13,680 nt of DNA, from positions 1 through 13,680 of the forward strand of contig CAIVJV010000227.1 in assembly GCA_903906325.1 (NCBI GenBank). Reading direction: 5' to 3'. The notes beneath the pieces are model-generated. The model was given only the letters and a program-made list of their open reading frames with translations. It ran no database searches and had not been told where the DNA came from. Positions 6,404-13,680 of this stretch are shown here, one piece after another. The first letter of the stretch is position 1. The number at the start of each line of letters is the position of its first letter. The DNA is from an uncultured Gemmatimonadota bacterium (lineage in GTDB: Bacteria; Gemmatimonadota; Gemmatimonadetes; Gemmatimonadales; Gemmatimonadaceae). A program made the translations under genes and the position numbers.

Positions 6404-7873
6404 GTGCGAATCGTCACACGCTATGTGCTGAAGGAGCATCTCGGTCCCCTGGCCTTCGCGGTCGCGGCGCTGACCTCGCTCCTCCTGCTGAACTTCGTCG
6501 CCAAGCGCCTGGGCGATCTGGTCGGCAAGGGCCTCCCCTGGACGGTGATCACGGAGTTCCTCCTCCTCTCGATCCCCTTCACCCTGGCGATGACGCTCCC
6601 GATGGCCGTGCTCGTGGCGACGATGCACGCCTTCTCGCGCCTCGCCTCGGAGAACGAGATCACCGCCTTCAAGGCGAGCGGGGTGAGCATGCAGCGGCTC
6701 GTCCTCCCCGTCATCCTCGCCTCGGTGGGCCTCACCCTCGCGATGGTGGTCTTCAACGACCAGGTGCTCCCGCGCGCCAACCATCGGCTCGCCACCCTTC
6801 AGGCCGACATCGCCCGGGTCAAGCCGACCCTCGCGCTCAACGAGCAGGTGATCAACGAGGTCGTCCCGCGGCAGCTCTACCTGCGCGCGGCGCGCATCGC
6901 CTCGGGCTCGAACCGGATGCAGGACGTCACGATCTACGACCTCGCCGATCCGGCGAATCGTCGCACGATCGTCGCCGACAGCGGGCACCTGGCCCTCTCC
7001 CCGAGCGGGGAGGACCTGATCCTGACGCTCTACGACGGCAACTCGACGGTGATCGACCCCGCCCAGCGCGCCCGCCTGCAACGGAGCTTCTTCGGCGAGG
7101 ACGTCCTCATGGTCCGCGGGGTGTCGACCCGTCTCGACCGAGGGAACGATCGGAGCGTCTACAAATCGGACCGGGAGCTGAGCGTCTGCGAGCTGCAGAT
7201 GCGCGTGGCGGAGGCGTCGGTGCAACGCGACAGTGCCTGGGCGCGCATCCGACGTGCGGAGGGGGATTCGCTGGCCGCCGCGCGCGTGCCGGGAGTCCCG
7301 GGTGGCGCAGGGCGGCTCTACTGCGCGGCATTCGCCCAGGTCCTGCGGTGGCTCACGCCCGGTCCCGCACATGCCGCGCAACCGCCGCGCCGCGTGCCCG
7401 ACCCCGCGGCAGCCGCTGAGACCTCCGTGGGGGCGCTCCCGGACCCCGCGGGGAGCGCGGACGCCGTCCTCCTCGAGGGGATGCGCTTCGAGTTGCAGGT
7501 CGCGCAGCATACCATCGATCAGTATCGCGTGGAGATAGAGAAGAAGTTCGCCATCGCCGTCGCCTGCACCGTCTTCGTCCTGTTGGGCGCGCCGATCGCC
7601 CTGCGGTTCCCTCGCGGGGGCGTGGGCCTCACCATCGGGGTGAGCCTCGGCGTCTTCGCGCTCTACTACATCGGCCTGCTCGGTGGGGAGGCGCTGGCCG
7701 ATCGCGCGATCCTGAGCCCCACGCTCGCGATGTGGGGGGCGGATCTCGCCCTCGGGCTCCTCGGGATCTGGCTCACGCTCCGACTGGGCTCCGAGAGCGC
7801 GACCGCGCGCGGGAGCGAGACCGCGGAGCGGTGGTACCGCTGGAAGCGGCGGTGGGCGAGGGACCGCGCATGA
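6404..7873 (+). CDS. lptF: LPS export permease LptF (YjgP/YjgQ family), long form
   Basis: LptF and LptG form the inner-membrane permease that, with the LptB ATPase, extracts lipopolysaccharide for export. From the GTG at 6404 the protein has 489 residues and starts MRIVTRYVLKEHL, the normal family N-terminus. The frame extends upstream to a TTG at 6335, but that would begin before the likely promoter and add an untypical peptide. Membrane helices lie near 14-31, 51-77 and 100-118, then 382-400, 405-425 and 438-460. The conserved ENEITAFKASG loop (83-93) and the EIEKKFAI...LGAPIALRF entry to helix 4 are present. The periplasmic domain (about 120-250) is followed by an additional segment of about 115 residues (255-370), first helical and charged, then Pro/Ala-rich. 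This makes the protein well over 100 residues longer than E. coli LptF (about 366). The TGA overlaps the lptG ATG. Confidence 0.9.
   Translation: MRIVTRYVLKEHLGPLAFAVAALTSLLLLNFVAKRLGDLVGKGLPWTVITEFLLLSIPFTLAMTLPMAVLVATMHAFSRLASENEITAFKASGVSMQRLVLPVILASVGLTLAMVVFNDQVLPRANHRLATLQADIARVKPTLALNEQVINEVVPRQLYLRAARIASGSNRMQDVTIYDLADPANRRTIVADSGHLALSPSGEDLILTLYDGNSTVIDPAQRARLQRSFFGEDVLMVRGVSTRLDRGNDRSVYKSDRELSVCELQMRVAEASVQRDSAWARIRRAEGDSLAAARVPGVPGGAGRLYCAAFAQVLRWLTPGPAHAAQPPRRVPDPAAAAETSVGALPDPAGSADAVLLEGMRFELQVAQHTIDQYRVEIEKKFAIAVACTVFVLLGAPIALRFPRGGVGLTIGVSLGVFALYYIGLLGGEALADRAILSPTLAMWGADLALGLLGIWLTLRLGSESATARGSETAERWYRWKRRWARDRA
7858..7862 (+). promoter_or_regulatory. Ribosome binding site of lptG
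   Basis: GAGGG sits 7 bases before the ATG at 7870, inside the end of lptF. It supports this start over an in-frame start at 7732 that would add 46 Arg-rich residues of no family character. Confidence 0.65.
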
Positions 7874-8955
7874 GCCGTCGCCTGCGCCCCTTGGATCGGT
7901 ACGTCCTCCACGAGTTCTGGCGTGTCCTCGTGGCGACCGCCCTCGGGTTCCCGCTCCTCGTGATCATCATCGACCTGAGCGAGAAGCTCGATGCATATCT
8001 GGGGCGCGAGCTCCCGCCGATGGACATCGCCCTGGCCTATCTCTTCGGGATCGCCGACACGATGTTCCTCGTCCTGCCGGCCGCGGTGCTCTTCGCGACC
8101 GTCTTCACCATCGGGAACTTCACGCGGCACAGCGAGATCACTGCGGCCAAGGCGTCGGGGATCAGCTTCCATCGGTTCATCGCCCCGATCGCCGTCGGGG
8201 CGGTCGGGGTCACCTTCCTCGGGCTCCTGCTCGCGGAGGTCGTCCCACCGCTGAATGCGCGACGACTCGAGCTCTTGCAGGAGAAGGCGTTCCGCAATGC
8301 CGACCAACGGGCGAACTTCGCTTACGCCTCGGAGACGGGGCGCGTCTATCGCATCAGTCAGGCCTCGGTGACGGGCGGGACCGTGGAAGGGATCGAGATC
8401 GAGCGCCGCGGGACGGGGCCGGACTATCCCACCTATGTGATCGCGGCGGGGCGTGGGGCATGGGAGCCGGCCGAGGGATGGCTGCTGCGGGACGGGGTCG
8501 TGCATCTCCTCCCGGATTCCCTCTCCAATCTGACGTTCCACTTCGATTCGTTGCGGGATGCGGGCTTCCGTGAGCCGCCGGCGAGCCTGATGGCGAATCC
8601 CAAGGCGCCCGCGGAGATGGGCTATCGGGACCTCGGGCGCTTCATCGAGGCGATGGAGCGCTCGGGGACGAACGTGAACAAGCTCCGGGTCGAACGGATG
8701 CTCAAGATCGCGATCCCCTTCACCTCGGTGATCATCATGTTGATCGGCGCGCCGCTGGCCACCAGCACGCAGCGCGGGGGGACGGCGTACGGGATCGGGA
8801 TCAGTCTCGCCATCACGGTGGTCTTCCTGATGCTGATCCAGCTCACGCAGGCGATCGGTGCCGGGGGACTCGTGCAGCCGGAACTCGCGGCCTGGTTACC
8901 TGGCGCCTTCTTCGGGGTCCTCGGGTCGTTCCTCCTCTACCGGGTCCGCACATGA
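7870..8955 (+). CDS. lptG: LPS export permease LptG (YjgP/YjgQ family)
   Basis: The 361-residue protein is of normal family length. It is the second half of the LptFG permease, which takes up LPS at the outer leaflet of the inner membrane. It starts MSRRLRPLDRYVLHEFWRVL. Helices lie near 15-35, 57-81 and 103-123; a periplasmic jellyroll domain spans about 130-265; then helices lie near 277-297, 305-327 and 337-357. The SEITAAKASGISFHR loop (88-102) and the RMLKIAIPF...LIGAPLA segment (276-297) are conserved family landmarks. The first ATG overlaps the lptF stop as ATGA at 7870-7873, so translation is probably coupled. Which of the two adjacent paralogues is F and which is G rests on gene order and length. 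Both belong to the same family, and this one lacks the long insertion seen in its partner. Confidence 0.9.
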   Translation: MSRRLRPLDRYVLHEFWRVLVATALGFPLLVIIIDLSEKLDAYLGRELPPMDIALAYLFGIADTMFLVLPAAVLFATVFTIGNFTRHSEITAAKASGISFHRFIAPIAVGAVGVTFLGLLLAEVVPPLNARRLELLQEKAFRNADQRANFAYASETGRVYRISQASVTGGTVEGIEIERRGTGPDYPTYVIAAGRGAWEPAEGWLLRDGVVHLLPDSLSNLTFHFDSLRDAGFREPPASLMANPKAPAEMGYRDLGRFIEAMERSGTNVNKLRVERMLKIAIPFTSVIIMLIGAPLATSTQRGGTAYGIGISLAITVVFLMLIQLTQAIGAGGLVQPELAAWLPGAFFGVLGSFLLYRVRT

Positions 8956-9791
8956 CCGCCCCGACGTCCCGGCCCACCGAGACCTTCCCCGTGGTCCAGC
9001 GCGGCGGACTCCGCTTCTTCCGGTTGATGGGGCGGCAGGCGCTCGCGCTCATCGGCGGGATCGGGGCCCGGGTGCTCTTCGTGCGCGACATCCGGCGCGC
9101 GCTCCGTGAGGGGCCCACCTGGCGCGGACAGGTGATCCACCAGATGCGGGAGATCGGGGTGAACTCCCTCCCGCTCACCCTGATGGTCGCGGCGTTCATC
9201 GGCGGGGTGATCGCGATCCAGATCCGCTATCAGCTCTTCCCCGGGATCCAGCTCTCGATCGTCGGGCTCTCCACGCGGCAGATCGTGATCCTCGAGACCG
9301 GCCCCCTGCTCACCGGTCTCGTGCTCGCCGGGCGTGTGGGGGCCAAGATGACGGCGGAGATCGCGACGATGCGGGTGACGGAGCAGATCGACGCGCTGGA
9401 GACCCTCGCGTTCGATCCCGTGGCGTACCTCGTGGTGCCGCGCCTCGTGGCGGCGACGATCATGCTCCCCCTGCTCACCGTCTTCGCCGACGTGGCGGGG
9501 GTGACGGCGGGGATGCTCTCCTCGGTGCTCGTCGCGGATGTGCCGCTGGCGCAGTTCCTCGAGGGGGTGCGCCTCGGCTACGATCAGTTCCAGGTGACCT
9601 ATAGTCTGATCAAGGCGACGATCTTCGGGGTGGCGATCGCCTTCCTCTGCACCTTCGAGGGCTACATGACCTTCGGCGGCGCCGAGGGGGTGGGCAAGAG
9701 CACCGCCCGCGCCGTCGTCATCACCTCGATCGCGATCCTGATCCTGGACGCGACCACCGCCGTCCTCCTCGCACCCTATCTTCAGGCATGA
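8952..9791 (+). CDS. mlaE: MlaE-family ABC transporter permease (phospholipid / MCE transport)
   Basis: The 279-residue protein is the membrane permease of an MCE-type lipid importer or exporter, which moves phospholipids between inner and outer membranes. The family signature is clear: LETGPLLTGLVLAGRVGAKM (114-133), followed by TAEIATMRVTEQIDALETLA (134-153) and the conserved FDP..YLVVPR run (154-164). Hydrophobic segments lie around 73-90, 110-126, 160-195, 220-235 and 255-275. About 55 N-terminal residues precede the amphipathic entry helix. The ATG at 8952 overlaps the lptG TGA (ATGA), and its stop overlaps mlaD in the same way. The ribosome site is weak, which fits dependence on coupling. 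No ATPase (mlaF) gene lies beside it, although mlaF is commonly a neighbour. Confidence 0.92.
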   Translation: MTAPTSRPTETFPVVQRGGLRFFRLMGRQALALIGGIGARVLFVRDIRRALREGPTWRGQVIHQMREIGVNSLPLTLMVAAFIGGVIAIQIRYQLFPGIQLSIVGLSTRQIVILETGPLLTGLVLAGRVGAKMTAEIATMRVTEQIDALETLAFDPVAYLVVPRLVAATIMLPLLTVFADVAGVTAGMLSSVLVADVPLAQFLEGVRLGYDQFQVTYSLIKATIFGVAIAFLCTFEGYMTFGGAEGVGKSTARAVVITSIAILILDATTAVLLAPYLQA

Positions 9792-10669
9792 AGCGACGCG
9801 ACGAAGTGCTCGTGGGACTCGTGGCCACCGCGGCGGTGGGGTTCGCCGTGGTGGGCTCCCTCTACCTCGCCCGCGGGGGCCTGCTCCCCGGCTATGAGGT
9901 CTACAGCGTGTACGACTGGGGCGCCGGCCTCCGACAGGGCCAGCCGGTGATGCTCTCCGGTGTATCGGTCGGGTATGTGGGGGACGTCGACATCCGTCGC
10001 GACGGGAAGCTCGTCGTCCAGATGCGGATCTACGACAAGTACCGGGTCCCGCATGGGACGACGTCGAAGGTCGCCCCGAACGGGGTCTTCGGCGACATGA
10101 TGGTCACGTTGCATCCGTCCAAGGCCACCGACGACTACTTCGCCGCCGGCGATACGATCCCCGCCGGGCCACCGTCGGTGGGGGTGGCGGACATCTTGGG
10201 CAAGGTCGATTCGATCAGCCGCGATGTGCAGCTCCTGACGACGACGCTCCGCCGCTCCCTCGTCGACGAGGCGGGGCTCGAGGACCTGCGTCGCACGATC
10301 GGATCGGCCCAGGCGCTGATCGCCGTGCTGGAGAAGGTGGCGACCGAGCAGTCGCGCGAGCTGACGCAGACCCAGCGCTCCTTCCGGCGGCTCGTGGACG
10401 CCGTGGACTCGGCGCAGGTCGGTGCCACGGTGCAGGCGGTGGGGGACGCGAGCCAGCGTCTCGCCACCCTCACGACGGAGCTGCAGGGCACCACCGCTCG
10501 GCTCAATGGCGTCCTGCAGAAGATCGAGACGGGCGACGGGTCCGCGGCCAAGCTCGTGAACGACCCCGGGCTCTACACCGATGTTCGCGCGCTGGTGCAG
10601 CGGCTCGATTCCCTCACCGCCGACTTCCAGAAGAACCCCAAGAAGTACATCAGCGTGAAGGTGTTCTAG
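9788..10669 (+). CDS. mlaD: MlaD-family MCE-domain lipid-binding protein
   Basis: The 293-residue protein is the periplasmic substrate-binding subunit that partners MlaE. Residues 8-28 form an N-terminal membrane anchor. Residues 35-110 are one MCE domain (YSVYDWGAGLRQGQPVMLSG, then VSVGYVGDV and PNGVFGDMMVTL). Residues about 133-285 are largely helical, with heptad-like Leu/Val spacing in TTTLRRSLV, LIAVLEKVA and LATLTTELQ. The end (GDGSAAKLVNDPGLYTDV, 249-266, then NPKKYISVKVF) is the typical tail of this MCE subgroup. It is longer than E. coli MlaD (about 183 residues), and the extra length is the helical tail, as in MCE proteins that form extended hydrophobic tubes. It starts in an ATGA overlap with mlaE, is the last gene of the operon, and is followed 21 bases later by a strong terminator hairpin. 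Confidence 0.92.
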   Translation: MKRRDEVLVGLVATAAVGFAVVGSLYLARGGLLPGYEVYSVYDWGAGLRQGQPVMLSGVSVGYVGDVDIRRDGKLVVQMRIYDKYRVPHGTTSKVAPNGVFGDMMVTLHPSKATDDYFAAGDTIPAGPPSVGVADILGKVDSISRDVQLLTTTLRRSLVDEAGLEDLRRTIGSAQALIAVLEKVATEQSRELTQTQRSFRRLVDAVDSAQVGATVQAVGDASQRLATLTTELQGTTARLNGVLQKIETGDGSAAKLVNDPGLYTDVRALVQRLDSLTADFQKNPKKYISVKVF

Positions 10670-10690
10670 GAATCGCTCGTCACAACGACG

Positions 10691-10722
10691 AAGCCCCGGG
10701 GCGCCTGAGCGCCCCGGGGCTT
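10691..10722. terminator. Strong intrinsic terminator between mlaD and the TonB-dependent receptor
   Basis: AAGCCCCGGGGCGC (10691-10704) and GCGCCCCGGGGCTT (10709-10722) form a perfect 14-bp stem with loop CTGA. On the plus strand the stem ends in TTTGT, a short T-run, which terminates the lptFG-mlaED operon. It lies 25 bases past the end of the minus-strand receptor gene, so it probably serves both convergent transcripts, although the T-run on that side is only TT then CGTCGTTG. Confidence 0.88.
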
Positions 10723-10747
10723 TGTCATGTGCTACCGCGCGTCGACC

Positions 10748-13680
10748 TTAGTTGAAGGTGTAGCGCAGGCCCAGCTGCATCCGCCAGACATCGCCGATGC
10801 CGAAGTTCCGCTGGAAGGAGCGATCGAGGAGCGAGGTCCCGATGGTCCGCATCCGGAACTGCGGGACGCCCGAGGCGTCGACGCCGGCCGGCACGAGCGG
10901 GGTGGTGGAGGTGAAGCTCCAGCTCCGGCCCCAATCCGAGTTGAACATGTTGGTGAAGTTCAGGATGTCCATGCGCACCTGGAGCTTGTTGGGCTTGCCC
11001 ATCACGCTCTGGACGATGTCCTGGGTCACGCTCACATCCATGCGGGTCGTCATCGGGGTGAAGACCCCACCGCGCTTCACATACTCGCCGCGGTGGTTCC
11101 GGAGGTACCGGTCCTGCTGGATGAACTTCTCGAAGGCCTCGATCTGCTGGGCGACGGTGAACGGCGCCGAGCCGGTGATCGCGAGGAAGCGCATCTCGCT
11201 CGCGTCCTTCGGGATGTAGAGCAGGTCATTCGACGTGCCGCCATCGCCGTTCATGTCGCCGCCGTAGACGAACGACCCGTTCCCCTGGAAGCTGTTGAGG
11301 AAGAACGAGATCCCGGTCGGCCCGATCGGGAGGAGCTGCTTGGTGTACGCCGCCGTGAGGAAGTAGCGGTGGCCCTGCGAGGTGCCGGAGAACCCGACCC
11401 CCGGGGTGTTCGGGCCGTTCACATGCTGGTTGCCGTTCCACGACCCGAAGGCGATCGAGCCGGCGTCCACGGTGTTGCGCGAGAGGCCGTAGCTGTACGC
11501 GGCCTTGGCGAAGAACCCGTTGGCGAACGCCTTCTCGAGCGAGGCCGAGAGGTTCCACGAGCGGCCGACATCCTGATTCTTGAGGATGATCGCGCTCGTC
11601 ACGTTGCAGTTGATGCGCTGCTGGGTCCCGGTGACGGTCGGGCAGTCATCGATGGACCACCGCGGACGCTGGTCGGGGCCGTTGAACTTCCCATCGGCCG
11701 GCGTGAGGTTGCCGTCGACGTAGTAGATCCCGTTGACATCCTGCGCGACGAGGAGCTCGACGGTACCGGTGGTCCCGAAGGGGAGCTTCCGGTCCACGGC
11801 GAGGTTCGTGCGAAGGACCTGCGGGAACTTGAAGTTCTTGTCGGTGAGCGCGAGCTCGTACGACGCCGCCGGGGCGCCCGTGACGCTCGTCGGCTTGTAC
11901 TTGTCCGGATCGGGGTGGAACGGACGCGAGGTCACGTTGTCGTACTGCTCGAAGCCCGTGAGCACACCGTTGTTGCCGATCTGGTTGGAGATCCAGACGT
12001 ACGCCGGCCGGCCGGTGAAGACGCCGGTGCCGCCGCGGATCTGGGTCACACCCTCACCCGCGACGTCCCAGTTGAAGCCGAAGCGCGGCGAGAAGAGGAG
12101 CGAGGGCTTCGGGAGCGCCTGCGTCTCATACTGCTGCGCCTCGCCGTTCTCATCGCGGAAGATCATCGAGTTGGCGAGCGGGTTCTCGAACCCGGTGTCA
12201 CCGAAGCGCGCCTGCTCCACGCGCAGACCGAACGTCGTGGTCAGGTTGCGGGTCGGCCGATACTCGTTCTGCGCGTACACGCCGGCGAAGAGCACCTCGA
12301 GGGGCTGGATCGGCTTCTCCATCCCCGGCTGGTTCGCATAGCGGACCTGGAAGCGCCGCAGGGTGACCGGCGAGGTGGACCGGTTCGGGTTCGCGAGGTA
12401 GTCGTTCGCATCCCGATAGAAATCGTTCAGCGAGTTGTAGATGTAGACGCTCTGTGACCCCGGGAAGAAGACGTTCTCCGACTCGTACCGCTCGACGCTC
12501 ACGCCGAAGGTCAGGTCGTTCTTGTCCCCGTAGATCGTGAAGTTGTTCTGGAACTGCTGGCTGTTGTAGCGGAGCTCGTTGTTCGGCGTGAAGGGCTCGA
12601 AGCCGAACGAGGTGAAGACGTCGCTCCCCTCGAGGATGTCGACGAAGGGGAAGGGCTTCCCATTCACGATGCCGCCACGCACATCGCGGCTCTCATCGTT
12701 CTTGGTGTACCCGACGATCATGTTGTTCGACATGTTCGACCCGATCACCGCGTTCCACTCGCCCACCACCGACTCGATGTTCTCGAGGATCTGGTAGTTG
12801 GAGTTCTGGAAGTTGAGCCCCTGGAGGTTCGTCCGACGGTTGCCCCACCCGAGCGAGCTCGAGTTGGAGAGGAGGACGTCGGTCTTGGAGTCCAGCTTGG
12901 TGTAGCGGAGGCTGAACTTGTTCTTGTCGTTCATCGCGTAGTCGAGCTTCGCGGTGAGACGGAGCGAGGGGGTCTCATGGTCATAGCCCTCGTAGGGGCC
13001 CGTCGCATACCCGAAGTTCGTCGAGAGGAACGAGCTGAGCGAGTCGAGCGCGGTCGCACGGACCCGCGTCACCTGCCCACCCGTGGTGCCCCCCGGCTGG
13101 AGCGCCTGGAACGTGGTGCCGGGCTCCGTGATGCCATCGCTCTCGAACGAGGCGAAGAAGAAGAGCTTGTTCTTGATGAGCGGGCCGCCGATGCGCGCCC
13201 CCACCTGGCTGAAGTCGAAGGTCCCGGGGTTGAACTTCCGCCCCCCGATCTTCGTCCCCACCATGTCGTTGTTGCGCTGCAGGTAGTAGACCGAGCCGGA
13301 GAAGTCGTTGGTCCCCGACTTGGTCACGGTGTTCACCGCGGCGCCGACGAAGTTGCCCTGGCGCACGTCGTAGGGCGCGATGCTCACCTGCACCGCCTCG
13401 ATCGCGTCGAGCGAGATCGGGGCGACGCCCGTACGGTCACCCGGCTGCCCGCCGAGGCCGAACGAGTTATTGAAGTAGGCGCCGTCCACCATGATGTTGT
13501 TCAGGCGGTTGTCGACGCCGGCGAACGACGAGCCGCTCGCCTGCGGGGTGAGGCGGGTGAAGTCGTCGATGCGGCGCGAGATCGTCGGCAGCTGCTCGAG
13601 CGCCTGCTGCGGCACCGAGGTCGCCGCGCCGGTGCGCGTCGCGCTGATCTCCGTCCCCGTCGAGGTCACCGTGACCGCGC
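10748..13680 (-). CDS. Oar-like TonB-dependent outer-membrane receptor (N-terminal part outside window)
   Basis: About 977 residues are visible, ending at the TAA at 10748-10750. The frame stays open through the window edge, so the GTG at 13669 is not the true start. The visible part begins in the plug domain: TRTGAATSVPQQALEQLPTI, then DDFTRLTPQ, NIMVDGAYF and VNTVTKSGTNDFSGSVYYLQ. The remainder is a long barrel with alternating aromatic strands. The pattern matches Oar/CarboxypepD_reg-type receptors, whose missing N-terminus would hold a signal peptide and a carboxypeptidase-regulatory-like domain. Such receptors import large substrates across the outer membrane using TonB energy; the substrate cannot be told. 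GDMNGDGGTSNDLLYIP is an Asp/Gly-rich calcium-type loop common in this group. Two Cys, encoded at 11642-11644 and 11606-11608, are 12 residues apart and could form a disulfide. The C-terminus is LGLRYTFN, with an Asn after the usual final Phe. Confidence 0.9.
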   Translation of the reverse strand, partial: AVTVTSTGTEISATRTGAATSVPQQALEQLPTISRRIDDFTRLTPQASGSSFAGVDNRLNNIMVDGAYFNNSFGLGGQPGDRTGVAPISLDAIEAVQVSIAPYDVRQGNFVGAAVNTVTKSGTNDFSGSVYYLQRNNDMVGTKIGGRKFNPGTFDFSQVGARIGGPLIKNKLFFFASFESDGITEPGTTFQALQPGGTTGGQVTRVRATALDSLSSFLSTNFGYATGPYEGYDHETPSLRLTAKLDYAMNDKNKFSLRYTKLDSKTDVLLSNSSSLGWGNRRTNLQGLNFQNSNYQILENIESVVGEWNAVIGSNMSNNMIVGYTKNDESRDVRGGIVNGKPFPFVDILEGSDVFTSFGFEPFTPNNELRYNSQQFQNNFTIYGDKNDLTFGVSVERYESENVFFPGSQSVYIYNSLNDFYRDANDYLANPNRSTSPVTLRRFQVRYANQPGMEKPIQPLEVLFAGVYAQNEYRPTRNLTTTFGLRVEQARFGDTGFENPLANSMIFRDENGEAQQYETQALPKPSLLFSPRFGFNWDVAGEGVTQIRGGTGVFTGRPAYVWISNQIGNNGVLTGFEQYDNVTSRPFHPDPDKYKPTSVTGAPAASYELALTDKNFKFPQVLRTNLAVDRKLPFGTTGTVELLVAQDVNGIYYVDGNLTPADGKFNGPDQRPRWSIDDCPTVTGTQQRINCNVTSAIILKNQDVGRSWNLSASLEKAFANGFFAKAAYSYGLSRNTVDAGSIAFGSWNGNQHVNGPNTPGVGFSGTSQGHRYFLTAAYTKQLLPIGPTGISFFLNSFQGNGSFVYGGDMNGDGGTSNDLLYIPKDASEMRFLAITGSAPFTVAQQIEAFEKFIQQDRYLRNHRGEYVKRGGVFTPMTTRMDVSVTQDIVQSVMGKPNKLQVRMDILNFTNMFNSDWGRSWSFTSTTPLVPAGVDASGVPQFRMRTIGTSLLDRSFQRNFGIGDVWRMQLGLRYTFN

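Noticed and set aside
6170..7510. 446-codon open frame on the minus strand spanning the M28 5' end, divergent region and lptF
   Set aside because: It would cover the divergent promoter and read antisense through lptF. The product is Arg/His/Glu-rich with no family signature.
7732..7869. Upstream start for lptG at 7732
   Set aside because: The added 46 residues are Arg-rich and overlap the lptF 3' end out of frame. ATG at 7870 has a good ribosome site and the ATGA coupling.
10727..12457. 576-codon open frame on the plus strand
   Set aside because: It is antisense to the TonB-dependent receptor, with biased Arg/Val/Glu composition and no recognisable motif, and it begins just after the terminator hairpin. 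The receptor frame has full family features.

Overview
The window is GC-rich bacterial chromosome with almost no non-coding space. It probably comes from a Gram-negative (diderm) organism, because it encodes LPS-export permeases, an MCE/Mla lipid transporter and an outer-membrane TonB-dependent receptor. The Oar-like receptor, the base composition and the lptF-lptG-mlaE-mlaD block fit Gemmatimonadota best. That assignment is an inference from gene style; no rRNA or marker search was possible. No tRNA, rRNA, CRISPR array, insertion sequence, prophage or toxin gene was recognised.

Layout. (1) 2-523 (+): the 3' part of a NadR-type ribosylnicotinamide kinase, cut by the window edge. (2) 533-6275 (-): a co-directional block reading right to left. 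It holds an M28 lipoprotein resembling glutaminyl-peptide cyclotransferase, a ComEA-like DNA-binding protein, and the type IV pilus motor genes pilB, pilT and pilC. A 10-bp hairpin spanning the NadR-like and pilC stop codons separates the two convergent units. (3) 6276-6403: a short divergent promoter region with an AT-rich TATATA core and three TGTCCC repeats. (4) 6404-10669 (+): lptF, lptG, mlaE and mlaD, each joined to the next by an ATGA stop/start overlap, so almost surely one translationally coupled operon. (5) 10691-10722: a perfect 14-bp terminator hairpin between convergent units. (6) 10748-13680 (-): a large Oar-like TonB-dependent receptor whose N-terminus lies beyond the window.

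How they work together. PilB (extension ATPase), PilT (retraction ATPase) and PilC (inner-membrane platform) form the motor of a type IV pilus. ComEA next to them suggests that the pilus can serve DNA uptake. LptF and LptG are the permease pair that extracts lipopolysaccharide from the inner membrane. MlaE and MlaD are the permease and substrate-binding MCE subunit of a phospholipid transporter. The operon therefore joins two outer-membrane lipid traffic systems, but contains neither cognate ATPase (LptB or MlaF).

No clearly new system is visible. The points most worth following are the ATPase-less lptFG-mlaED operon, the roughly 115-residue insertion in LptF, the MshEN-like (possible c-di-GMP) module of PilB, and the QC-like lipoprotein at the head of the competence/pilus block.
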